A DNA stretch of 64,000 bases, taken from NCBI RefSeq assembly GCF_965638725.1, contig NC_134963.1, forward strand, positions 5,959,501-6,023,500, given 5' to 3'. Shown here piece by piece: positions 1 through 11,891 of this stretch. Numbering within the stretch: the stretch's first letter is position 1; every line of letters starts with the position of its first letter. The notes beneath the pieces are model-generated. The model saw nothing but the letters and a program-made list of their open reading frames with translations, ran no database searches and had not been told where the DNA came from. Position numbers and translations under genes: made by a program. The stretch is from Aptenodytes patagonicus. Taxonomy: Eukaryota; Chordata; Aves; Sphenisciformes; Spheniscidae.

Positions 1-3000
1 GACAGCCCTCCTGCATGCTGAGTTATTTACCCAAGACTGGTTACACTGGAAGGATGTGAACCTGAAAAGTGTTTGACTAACAGGTGCCCAACAAAGGTCA
101 TCAGAAAGACAGGTCCAATGAAAGCAAAGGCAAGGCTTTTTTAACAGGTGTGTAGAACCACTGTTGAAAGACATTGTAATAACCATTTCTAAGACTATGA
201 ATATCCCTGAGGAAAACCCGTTTTGGCAGCAGCCTGGCCTTCTGTTTTCCATCAATTGTAGCTTTGTCTCTTTTGAAGCCCCCTGCTGCAAATGAGCAAA
301 CACCTGGCTGAGAAAAGATGAATGGAAAACATTGCCTGTGCTAGAGAGGTAATGGCAAATCCCATGCCAGGAGGAATAATAAACAGGAGATTATTGATAT
401 AACTGTGCTAGTCTCTGATAGGTTTTCCACCAGGCATGTAGAAACACCTACAAAAGAGGCATTGTCTCTACTGTCACTGCGAGGGAAATGGGAGAAATGA
501 GTTGTGCCTTGCCTCGAGCCCAGTGCAGGAAGGACGGGTTTGAGTCTGGTGAACAAAATTGATCAGTATCAGCAGAATGGGGAAGGAGGGGGTGAGAAAT
601 TGCTGGGCTGTGAATTCTGAGGACCAAAAGGTACTGTATTGTAGCTAAGTGTCCAACAGGCTGTTTTTCATTAGCCAGACCCCTGCTCTAAATCCTAGGT
701 GATAGGGAATTGAACTGCAGGTTTGAGTCTGATGGCTTAAGTGCATCTTGCCCAGAGCCCCAGTGCATGGCTGCTGACTGTCCATTTTGCATCTGCAACA
801 AGGTGCAGATTTATCGATGTGCAGGAATCTGTGTCATGATGTTAGCACAGCCCGGGCATGTGGAGATTTTAAGAGCATTGCACTGATTGAATGTGTTTGT
901 TTCTAACAGGAACACAAAATTAGGCCTATATTTGAGTGCTGTTGCAAATGTCCAGCTCTGCAAGTGATACAATGCAGAAGAGATTCCTTGAGGGCAGGTC
1001 ATTGCACTCCCTCCCCGAGATCTTTCTGTGACATTGCTTTACTAGGGAAGAAGGCAGGGCAGCTTCCATGGATATGAATATCCTGTCTCTAGGGGCTTCA
1101 CAGAAACCTCTTCCAAGACCCCAATTACAATCTCAACCTGATCAAAAGGGATGGGGAAGGGTGCAATCTCAGCAATACATACACCCTAAAGTTTTGAGCA
1201 TTTGCAGACAGGAGCATCTCTTTTCCAGCCTCCCTTTCTTTGCTTCTGTGGCTGCAGATAACAAGCGCTTTGGTTCCAGTTTGACTGCCTGATTCTTGGA
1301 AACCTGAGGCAGACAGCAGACTGCTCTTCCAATGTGCTGTAGAAAAAAGAAAGGTGGGTGGGAGGGAGGAGGAGGAGAACTATTTCCTGCAGTGAAACTC
1401 GATCCTTTTCAACTTAAAAATAGGAGGAAAACAAATTCCTGTGGGACCTGCTATAAAAAGGTTTGACAGTTGCATACTCTCTGCCCCACCTTCCAGAGCT
1501 GCCCATTTGTCTGATGTCTTGGTAAGGGCCCTCTTGAACACAAACGCAGATCTGTTGACTGCAGTGCTGCTGCTGGGGAAAGTGGCTCTGCCTCATGCTG
1601 GGGGTCAGCTGCAGGGGAGTGTAATGCACTGTGACAGGTAGCAAAACCCAGGATTAACTGTGCTTTGTGTGGAGCTACCGTGCAACTAGGTTTTCCTGGG
1701 CCTTTTGTCTTTGCCGGAAATTTTGTCCCGACCATTATAAAGGTGCCCAGGATTTCTGAGCATTTTTGCAGGCCATGTCAAGCCAGGAGCTGCACAGGAG
1801 AGATCACACAAATAGCAGCCAGAGCCCCCATCTGTGCTTTCATCCCCTCGTGGCCCTCTAAGCTGTAAGCCACAGCCTGTGTGTGTGGCACTAGGAGGAG
1901 AGGGAGCTCTGGGCACAGCTTAATCAGGCTTGACTGCCTGATCAGGCTTAATTGCCTCATAGCCACAGCCATCTCCCTGCTCATCCCTGCTGCCGGACTT
2001 CTGCTCTCCTCTCTCTTCCCTCCCACCCTCTCACTCCTTTCTGCATCACCGTCTGATTTCAGCACTGAGTGACAATGCCGCAGACCCCAACATAGCAGCC
2101 TGCCCCCCTGCCAGATTGCTCTCTCCCCTGTAAGTCCTGCTCCCTCCTTTGCTTCACTTTCTCACTCCTGCTTTCTGCTCCCCTCTCCCTTCCACATCCT
2201 CCCTCTTTCAACACTCTGCGTTGACAGGGTAGGGATGAAGGCAACTGGAGAGGCAGGTTTTCTTGAAGCTCCTGTTCCTCTCTAGGGAAGAGAAAATAAA
2301 GCTTTAGGAGGCAGAAGAGATAGCCAGAAAGACTGTCTTAAGTAATGAGCCAACAATGTTGGCAATGGCAGCCTCAGCAAGAATGCTGCTGCCTGCAGTT
2401 CTCCTGCCCGCGGGGGTGCTATCGGACCTGATGTGGCCTGGCCCCATGACAGGCGTTGATTAGGGCTGTGCCATCCTTTGCCTGTCTCCCACCATCAGCC
2501 GATGCTGCTATCGTGAGTCACTTCAGCTCTTGGCTACAGTCACTGCTGAAAGAGGGAACGGCTCCCAACAGGAGTGATTCACCATGCCTCACCAGCCTTC
2601 TTTAATCTGCTTCCAGTCAGATCACCTTGGGGTTGGAGCACTGGAGCAGAGCATTTCCAGTGCTTTCCCATGGCCTCGCTGCAGAGCTGCTGTCCTCCTT
2701 GCTGACCTGCTTTAGACCTCCCAGGTTTGTGCTGTTAACAATTCACTGCATTCTTATGATTCTTCCCTCCTGAGTCAGTAATAAACCACTTCTGGTGCAG
2801 ATCTAGGGACTGTGCTGTCGATTTGGGTTCAGAGCTTGGCTGAAACAGGACCGCAAGTCTTTAAGTTAGGAACCACCCTCAGTCCTCGTGTGAGCTTGGG
2901 GATCACTGTGCTCTGGAGCCAGATAAGCTGCTAAAGCCACCCTGCCGGAGCCAATTAACACGACTAGGTACTTTTCCAAAAGCAAAGGGGTTTTACCCTA

Positions 3001-6000
3001 TGGGTTCAGGCCAGCTTCTGCTCTGGGTAACCACATCATGCCTCACTGTGCTTGAAATTAGCCTTGAGCTAATGCATTGTACTTTGTGTGTCCAACAGGC
3101 AGAGTCAGTTACCACAGCTCAGCTGACGAGCAGTAATTCATTAAGCCCCTGTAACTCAATCACTGCAATCATCTTTCCAGTCTTAACAGGGCCAAATATA
3201 TTCCCACTGTGATGTCACAAGAGTACAAAATTCCTCTTTAAAAAAAAAATTGTCTATTGTTGCTCAGCCCTGATAAAGCTTCAGCTCTTTGTCATCTATC
3301 CTGACCAGCAACCTGCCTTTCCAAAGGCTGGTTCCACCTGCATAGCCCAGAGTTGTACCTACTTCAGGAAAACAGGTGACTTAGATTGAATGCAAACCTC
3401 TCTCTTGTACAGACGTGATCAAATGGAACTGAATTATGGTTGCTCAACAAGTAATTGCCCTTCAGCTGGAGCAACATCACCATTGTGTACATGCTCGTAA
3501 CTTGCCCAGCTCCTTCACTTAACTTATGCAATCTGATAGCCTTAGTAAGAAACTGATGCCGGCTGAACTAATCTAAACCAGCTAGGGCTCCTGAGCCTCT
3601 GCTTGGACAATCGCTGCTGGGCAGTTTGACGTGTTACTTTTACTGCAGCTTCTTTCCTCCTCTGTATGCAAAAAGTCAGTTTAATTCCCCTCTTGCAGAC
3701 TGTTTAACTGTAATCTGGCTTTGCCCTGGCATAGCCAGAGAGCATGCACTCGACCCTTTTAACCAGCTCTTTCTCATCCCAAGAAACAGCCCTTTCTGTA
3801 GCAAACATATACCTACACCCCTAGCATCAGCTTTGTATACCAGTTGAACTAACCAACCAGTGGCTTTCAAGCTAACTTTAATTAAATTGCTGTAAATTTG
3901 CATGTAGAACGACCTACGTGGATGTGTTGCAAGAAACCCTGCAGAAGGCAAGCAATCCGTACCTTTGATAGAGGAAGCATGTATGCTTTATGGTAGGCTG
4001 TGATCCAACTGCATGGAAGGCTTTATAGAGAAATGTGTTGGTTTTGCTGGATTTTTTTTCTTTTTTCTTTTCTTTTTAGCTGGCGTGGAAGAAAAGAGAG
4101 GATAGTTTCCAACAGGGAGGATAAAACAGTACAAATTAAATCCATTCTCTGGCCAGTGTAACAATTGCAATTTCCTGCTATTCCTTGGAAGCTGTACACC
4201 CCAAGAGGGAGATATTTCAAGACCGGTGTGTCAGGGATAGAGGCACATGCATCTGGTTATTTTTAATGGCAGCTCTGTCCCTAATTTTCAGTGCTGGCCT
4301 TGATGAAATGCCAGCTCTGTTTCATTAACCTTTTGTCAGTATGGCAAAGAATAGAAGGTGGCTCACAACATTAGCACCTGAGATAAAGCTCCTTTTCCCA
4401 ACAAGTTATTGGAGGTCCTTAGCTATACCAGGCAGAGTTTTGGGTAGAGAAGGGAAAGAAGGGAAAAAACCCTCTACGAAGGTTTGTGTAACAGAGCCTA
4501 TACAAGTCGCTCATCTGCAGTCTTCATTACTGTCTGAAATGTGTGTTAGAACCAAGTTTCAATCAAGGTAACCATTTTCCTCTACAAGCCAAGAAAAATA
4601 CTGGGTTTATTTTCAGACCATTAGGAATAGTCTCTCAGAACAGCTCTGCTTTCCTTGCTTCATATGGGCTGCTTAAAAAAGAAAAGGAAAAGCACAATTT
4701 CACAACCATGGCAGCTGCAAGCTGCACATGGGTTAGACCCCAACAAAATCTTCACTGTGCCTTGGAAGAGCTTCTCAGGGCCCGAGACTTAATCCACCAC
4801 CACAGCCGAAGGATTAGTGCTCCAGCGGTAGAGCTGGGCAAAAGACAGGATTTTTGTTCTTTGAGAAATGCGGTGGGTTGAGGGTGGGAAGGGGGAGAAA
4901 ACACAAAGTCGAATTTCTTCCAAAGCTCTGGTTTGTAGGGGTGTCAGCCTTAACGAAGCAGTACAATGCAGTTCCAGCCCCCTCCTCCCTCCATCTCCTG
5001 CTTTGCAGCTATGACCAGTTCCTACCGACCACAGTCACTGTAATGGTTGCTACCCTCCCTCAGCTTTTTACGGAAACATAATCCATCACTGTAAGCCCTG
5101 CTTGTGAGACAGCAGTCTGAACAATGTGTTCATTCCGGCTGGTGGCTGCTAGTTATGGGAAGACTCTTGGTTGTGCTGTAGCTGTTGCATAGTTCAGCAC
5201 AGCCCTTGTGCACCCCGAAGGCTGCTTGCAGAGCCCCAGTTTCCAAGCGGTGAAAGACAGAGCTGTTTGCTCTCTGGGCTGCAGCCTCAGGAGGTTTGGA
5301 TTTAACTTATCATATGAGATCAGAATCGCTGCTCTTAAAATGTCAGCAGTGAGCTGTGGAGCAGGAAGAGAGGGGGGAAAAAAAAACCTTGCCTAAAATT
5401 CAGGCTATGCTACTAAATGTCAGGTATTTGCACAGAAGAAAGTCTTGGGGCTGGGACGTTTGCTGAGGCGTGGCCTTTCTCTGAAAGCATCTCAGTTCTC
5501 CGCCAGATCCCTCTCATCTTGCACCATGGACCCTGAGGCCTCCTGCTAAGGGACTGCTCACCCAAGGCATTGCTAGGCTGGCCGAGGGGCTGCCACAGCA
5601 TCGCCTGACTGGGAGCACTGGCTTACACTGCAGCCTGGTACCAGCGGAGCAGGAGGGACAGGTAGAGCCGTGCCAGATACAGTGTCTTCCCTGAAGGCCT
5701 GTAGTCACCATCAGCTCTGGGGAACATCACCACCTTGCTGGTGTGGTTGAGGAAAATCAGGGATGGATGTCACTGGTGGCTCAGAGGCCGCTATACAGGG
5801 GGACCTTCACCTGGGGGGAGAGTTTACACTATATAACCCCAGGAGAAAAAAAGAGGAGGAGGAGTGAGTAAGGGCAGAGATCTCCAAAGCTTTTGCTGGT
5901 CAGGGTGAGCAGGGGCACAGGCTTGGCACACTCCCGAGCCAGGCTCACTGCATGAAGCAGAGCTCTGCCAGGCTTCTTGTTGCTGAGGGCCCGCTCATCA

Positions 6001-9000
6001 GGACAGGCATCCAGATGGCCAGAAGAAAGGGCTTTTTTTTTCAGGCAGAGATTGTGACTCTGCCTTCACAGGGGATGGAGCCCCGTTTGCTCTGGGCACT
6101 TCCAGCACATACAGAGCAGCTGAAGACAGCACAGCCCCTTTGGCTCAGGGCTCTGGTTTGGTACCTCCCCGGTGCTGCCGGGGCCATGACACTGCAGCAC
6201 ACGTGCCTGCCAGGCCACCAGCTGCAAGCCACTTGCAGGGAGCATCCCAGTGACGAGCACAGCAGCAAGCTGAGGGAGGGCCCCGACCCGTAGACTGCTT
6301 TCACAGCTAGACAGAGGGACTGTTAGGAATAAGCCAAGTGTTCTTGCAAAGGAAGCAATCCAAGGCAGGGGAAAGTGAATTACATTAAGAATTAAGACTG
6401 GAGATGCTAGAAATACTGATTCTCTAAGCAGTGGTACAGTCCTAGCTTCAGCTTCTGGCACGTTTCACATCTAAGCATTCCCACCCTAACTGCAAAAAGC
6501 AGCAGGGCTCTCCTGCACGCCCAGGTCAGGGTAGACTGAAAGAAATGGCTTCCATTTAAGTGCAGTCACCTCCAGAAGGGGCCCTGGGCTGCCCAGTACT
6601 TTGCATAGAAATAAGCAACCAGCCTGGTGTCTGGTATGCCAGGTCTGGGAGGGAGCCTGGTGAAATCCTTGGAGTCCCACCTGCTTGCACCATAGGTCAG
6701 TGCATCCAGTTCTTGTGATTTGTCTTGTCATACTGAAATGGGGACAAGTGGAGAGATGGGTACTTATTAGAAAATTCACCAAGTAAAAGCAATTGGCTGG
6801 AAACCTGCTTTCTTGCAAACCAGAACATTTCTTGTCCACAGTGCTTATCACATTCAGAGGCAATGCACACAAAAGCCAGGAACTAGACGCCTGTAATTTG
6901 CCTTTGCCATCTCCGGGTTACTGGAGTTGAGTGAACGTTTCCTAAGTTTCATTATGGTCTCAAACTGCAAGCCAGGTTCTCCAGGACATCCACTGCAGGC
7001 AGGGATTCGGGTAAAGAGAAAAAGAGAGAAGCTCTTGTTTGTAGAGCCTGGGCCAGGTCTTGGGTTGAGGTCTGAATGAACCTGGGCCATTTGGGTGGGA
7101 CCCTCTGAAACTAACAGGCTGTGCATGGTTTGGATTCAAATCTTGGCAAAACTAAGCTCCGGCCTTGAAGAGCACGTCTTACTCCATGAGCCTGGAAGAC
7201 CCTTCCTGAAGCCACACTAAGGAATACAGTGAAGGGATGGGTGCTAAGAGCAGCAGCTCCTGGGTTTGGTCAGTGAGGGAAAGCCACGGCTGTTGTTCTG
7301 AGCTCTCCTTTCCCTGTGCTTCTGCCCTGGTTGCAGATCTCAACTCTTCACAGCCCCTGTGATAGTCATCCACAGACATGCAGGATTATTCTGAGTCCTC
7401 AGAGATATGGGGCTCCTTCCCAGCCCTTAGAGATGGAATAATTTCCTTCAACTCATTGTACACCAAGGCAGCAAACTTGGGTTTCTATATGGGATGAGAT
7501 ATAGTCATAAGGATGGAGCATGGTGTTACTTGAAGCAAAATCCCGAAGCTGCAGCAACAGGGTCTCATCAGAACTGTCTGCCCTGCATGTTAGGGCAGAC
7601 AGAGACTTAACAGTAAATGCGAGATTATACAAACCATGGCAAGCTCCCATCAGAGCATTCTTCAAGGCTGAAATGACCAGCTGCAAAAAGCATCCATCTA
7701 GCAAGGGATGCATATGTGAAGATGTGCACATTGTCTTGGCTTTGGATAGGCTGGAAGGATGTTTTTCTCATAGGCTGAGAGTAACGAAGAGGATGAATCT
7801 CTGAAAAAAAAACTGGGGCACTATGTTGAAGTGGGTTTTCATCAGCCTTGTGCTATTGTGTGCGTATCTCGGGTTTACTAATGGTTCAAATGAAAAGTAA
7901 TCAGGAGAAGTGCTTGGAGAAGGAGATTTTCCTGTATTTATTTTGGATGCATGTCCAGTGGAAAAATATCTTCCCAAGCATTTTGCTTGGCAACGTGGCC
8001 TGTTTCATTTGGAGAACAATTGATGGTGATGATGAGTGGTGTTAGATGTGATTGCTGTTTGACAGCTTTTTGACTTGCCTGCAAGTCAAAGCAGCAAATT
8101 CCATGCAACTGCACACGTGTGCTGAGGAGAGGGTGGGGACACAGGGGCCACGGAAAAGCTGCTTGATTTGTTCGATCAGGTCTTCGCCAAACTCTTACCA
8201 GGCACAGCACAGATTGTTAATGGATCGCCCAGTTTTGCAGCAGTGTCTTGCTGTGCTAATCCTGAGTGTTTTGTTGACTGTGCGCTCTGCAATTTGCTGA
8301 GATACCACTGGACAAACACTGCCCTCGTGTTGCAGGTACACTGCAGAGATGATAGGTTTAACCTGTTAGTGGAGAATTTGCTAGTAGCTCTGTGCATGGT
8401 GCATTACATGTTTACAGGAGCAGACTGCTCCCACCGACTTTCTGTTTCCCAAATACAATGGGGGAAACAGCTGATGCTATCCTGGCACCATATTCACCCC
8501 TTCCCAGAACAGCTGTATCAGCTGTAGCTCCCCATCCCTCTTCTCCTCCAGGTGTAGGAGGGATGAAGGGAGTGATATGCACAAAACCATCCTGTCCCTT
8601 AGCTCTCCGCACTGGCCATTGGCAACTCTCAGCAGAGGGGCCATAAGGAAGGTTAAATCAGTGAATACCATTTGTCTGAATTTCTGAAAAAGGAACAGCC
8701 ATCTGCCACATTCATTCCCTCCCTTGCTGAGGGCTTCTCCAAGCAATGGCCTCTGGTCTTGGTGGCACAAGGGATAAATCCAAAGCAACTTTGCTGAAGT
8801 CTTCAGAATTGCTCACAGGGTAACTGAGAGCAGAGCAGGGGCCCCAAGAGTTTCCTAAGCTTCACAGCCATAGCCACAAGGCAAATAAAATGAGATTAAC
8901 CAATTACAATTAAAATGAGAGAGAACTGCTTTTGACAGTAATTTCGAATTTCCCCTAAAACCACTTCCAGCTGTGACCTCTGACTCGTGCAGTGTTCGCC

Positions 9001-9889
9001 TGAGATCTGCCCCTGGTTGTTTGTTATAACTGGTGCTTTCAAGGATGTTCAGTCCTGTCTAACAAGAGGTTTCCTAGGCAAAAAAAAGAAGTAGTGAAAA
9101 ATGGAAGAGGAACTAACACAGGGCATCCCTGCAGCGAGGCCCAGACACGAGAGCCCTTCTAGCCAGCAGACAAGAACAGCCAGGCAATCTCCAGTGAATT
9201 AAGCAGGGTAGCGCTTGCATCGAATTCCCCCAGCCCCATACTGCTGTGTTGCTATCATGCAACTATGAACACCATCCTAGGAACATTCTAATTCACGTCG
9301 GTGTAGAACAGATCTCTTCTCCCACAGAGAACCTGGCTGTGCACAGACCTTGCCCTTGCTTCGAGAAGAGAGCAAGGCTGTGTCTACAAGATTGGAATTA
9401 TTATCATTGTTCTTATCTAGAGATATCAAAAGGCTTGTTAGGCAGCAGTGTCACACAACCTGCTTTCACCTTAAGAGCATCCAATCCTTTCAGACTACTT
9501 CATTCCTTAAAATGAGTAGGTGTTTTTGACTCTTTGGCCTGTGCTACCATCTTCTAGCAGAATTTCTCCAGGTGCTGTTCAGAAAACAACCCTGGAGGAG
9601 GAAATTTTGGAGGACTAGTGAGGGAGGAATAATATAACTGGATGGGTTTTCACCCAAATATTATCAGCAACCTGCAGTCTTCTGCAGATGCTGCTGCCTC
9701 TTCCCATCAGGAGACTGGAACTTCCCTTTGGACAGGATCAGAGAAGAACAGCACTTCCAGCAAATCCTCTTCTCATTTCAAAACTGCACCAACAGCACTC
9801 ACAAGATTCAAGGCTCAGCTCTTTGGGCAAGGGTGTCTTGCATTTAGTAAGAGATCCGGTGTTGCAAAAGGAGGAGTTAGGACTGGGGT
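1..9889. other. Gene-free stretch, left part
   Basis: I can support no gene here. Open frames are short, overlap on both strands, lack convincing splice partners and resemble no family I know. Visible minor structure is a purine-rich tract at about 1,346-1,380, an 18-bp imperfect tandem duplication at 1,923-1,958, and a pyrimidine tract at about 4,050-4,077. By mammalian synteny the next gene to the left would be RFLNA, then NCOR2, but I recognise no exon of either. Long-range enhancers may be present but cannot be called from one sequence. Confidence 0.6.
1923..1958. repeat. 18-bp imperfect tandem duplication
   Basis: Two adjacent 18-bp copies begin ATCAGGCTT and end in GCCTG or GCCTC. They differ at a few internal positions. 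This is a small local duplication with no evident function. Confidence 0.7.
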
Positions 9890-9991
9890 GTTTGTTAGGA
9901 GATGTTGGGTTGGTGTTGGGTTGACGGTTGGACTCAATGATCTTGGAGGTCTTTTCCAACCTTAATGATTCTGTGATTCTATGATTCTATG
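9890..9991 (+). mobile_element. CR1 LINE 3' end, sense orientation
   Basis: The segment reads like the conserved 3' end of a bird CR1 retroposon: a GTTGGACTCAATGATCTT block, then GGTCTTTTCCAACCTTAATG, then tandem ATTCTATG-type 8-mers at about 9,967-9,991. CR1 copies are typically truncated at the 5' end, and only about 100 bp remain here, with no reverse-transcriptase coding sequence. The octamer tail is still regular, so this is the youngest-looking repeat in the window and the best single pointer to a bird genome. Confidence 0.9.
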
Positions 9992-10797
9992 TCTGTAGAT
10001 TTCTGCGTGGGCTGATAAATGAATAGCCTCCATTGCCTGCATCATCCGTGTGTCTGCAGACACATTCACTGGCCATGCGCCACCTACATGCTGCATTTCT
10101 GCCATTCTAGCGTTTCCACATTCGGCCCAGGTGGAGGATGTGCCTAGCAGAGGAGCGGCTGGGGACACGAGGTGACACACTTGAACCTTCTCCATCATGC
10201 AGTGCAGCAGGATTGATTTCCCATGCTGCAAGGAGACAGGGCTGTGAGAACAGTGACTTGAGCCAGTGAGTAGGAGTGTAAAAATGTATGTAAAGTTGCT
10301 ATTTTTACTCTTCAGGCACAGAAGGTGAGAGGGAGAATAGACAGAGATAAAGAAAAAGGTGCATCCTCTTAAGGCTGAGTTACCCGAGTCAGACAATATA
10401 TTAGATTATTTATACTGAGATCTGCCAGCTTTGAAAGCCTTCCAGGTGCTGTAACGCTCTACTGTTGAGGTCAGTACCACAGTCACCTTTCTTTGTAATT
10501 TCCTTTGTCATTAGTGATTTTTAAGGAATGCGTTATCCTTTAGAGATGAGGTCTGAAAGCAGTTTTGGAGACAGGAATGCTGTTTGTTACCCCCACACCA
10601 GTTATATTTATTTAATTTTGAATGAATCAACTGGTATTCAGTGCTGTCACACCTGGGTGACTTTCACAACAGTTTTGTGTAAGCAACCCTCTGCCCACAC
10701 TCAACACAGTCTAGTATCTTTGCATCTGCAAACGCCATTGTTTGATTTGTAAAGTACCTGAGTTTGCATCTGAATTGCTACGGTCTGTTCTTAAAAA
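9992..10797. other. Gene-free stretch between two CR1 remnants
   Basis: No supported gene. The longest open frame, on the minus strand at 9,962-10,396, starts next to the CR1 tail and has no recognisable domain. Nothing else of note is seen. Confidence 0.5.
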
Positions 10798-11142
10798 CTT
10801 CCCATGATGGACATTTCCCATTTCCCTAGGTAGCCCATCCCAGGGTTTTCTATTTACTTGGCTTTTCCTACAGTCCTGTCTAAAACTTCCTTGCTATAAA
10901 TTAAGCTGATTTCTTCTTGCCCTTCCCAAGGTTCTGGAGAACAGTTGCTATCCCTTTTGCAAATATTGGAAAATCATTATCATGTTCCCATCATTCTTCT
11001 CTCTTCTAGACTAAACAAATTCACTTCCTTCCACCTTTCCTTACAGGTCATGTTTTCAAAACCTCTTTATCATTCATTTTATTCTCTTTGCACACACTCC
11101 AGTTAGTCTATTATCTTCCTTAAAATGAGCTACCCCAAACTG
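10798..11142 (-). mobile_element. Ancient CR1-type LINE 3' fragment, reverse orientation
   Basis: Read on the plus strand, ordered blocks match the reverse complement of old amniote CR1/L3-type 3' regions: a CCTTGCTATAAATTAAGC block, CTTCTTGCCCTTCCCAAGG, then GAGAACAG, TATCATGTTCCC, CTTCTAGACTAAACAAA, TTTCCTTACAGGTCATGTTTTC and finally AATGAGCTACCCCAAACTG. Many substitutions and small indels show that it is old. It has no coding capacity. The subfamily is uncertain without a library search. Confidence 0.85.
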
Positions 11143-11641
11143 AGTGAATGGAGTCTCCCACTACAGGACACATCTTTTCTGAACCCTTATCAACTTCATG
11201 ACATCCTGTTTGGAGTTGCAGCCTATGCAGCCAGACAAAGCATTCCCCAAATGATTTGCTTTTTCAGCGCTCTCTCCTGTGGTGATATTCAGGCCAAATC
11301 TTAGGGCACCATTAGATAGGCTCTTTGTCTTCAGTTCAGAGTCCGTCCACTGAGCCTCAGTAAGGGGTAGTGCAGGTGCTCTTAGTTTAGTTTTCACAAA
11401 GCACATCAGCATGGCTGAAACCAAAACAAAAAAGGACGTGTGTCTTAGTCCTTCTCTCTGCCCGAGTTCTCCCATTTGTGGAAAAAAATAAAAGGAGGGA
11501 GAAAAATATATCCTGGACATACTAAACAGCCCCGTACCTGCCTCATAAGATCTTACAGCCCTTCAAAATATTTGCTTAATCTCCTGGTATCTTGGCAGGG
11601 TACATAGGCATTAGCTCTCGCAGGTGTTCTTATCCATTGAT

Positions 11642-11891
11642 CTCAAAATACTCTCCTCCTTGTTTTAAACATGGGGAGAACTGAAGTGTTTGGAGGCTCA
11701 ATTTTCATAGGCAACAAAGATCCCCTGCTCCATTTAAAGTCAGTGGAAAATGTAGGTTGCAAGCCAAGTGGAGAATTGGGCTTTAAGTGACATGCTGAGG
11801 TCCCCTCGAAAGTTAATACCACAGCCAGGAGTTAGAGCCCAGGTTTCCTGAGTCTGTCCAGAGTTCGATGGGCAGAACCAGGCTGCCTCCC
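11642..11891 (+). mobile_element. MIR-like ancient SINE, interrupted
   Basis: MIR core and tail blocks occur in order: CATGGGGAGAACTGAAG, then TTTAAGTGACATGCTGAGGT, then CACAGCCAGGAGTTAGAGCC, CAGGTTTCCTGAGTC and AGGCTGCCTCCC. About 90 bp of unrelated or more diverged sequence (roughly 11,695-11,785) separates the first block from the others, which suggests an insertion or a composite. MIRs predate the mammal-sauropsid split, so such decayed copies are expected in birds. Confidence 0.7.

Noticed and set aside
9962..10396. 144-codon minus-strand frame
   Set aside because: It ends at the CR1 tail and has no domain. Repeat-adjacent chance frame.
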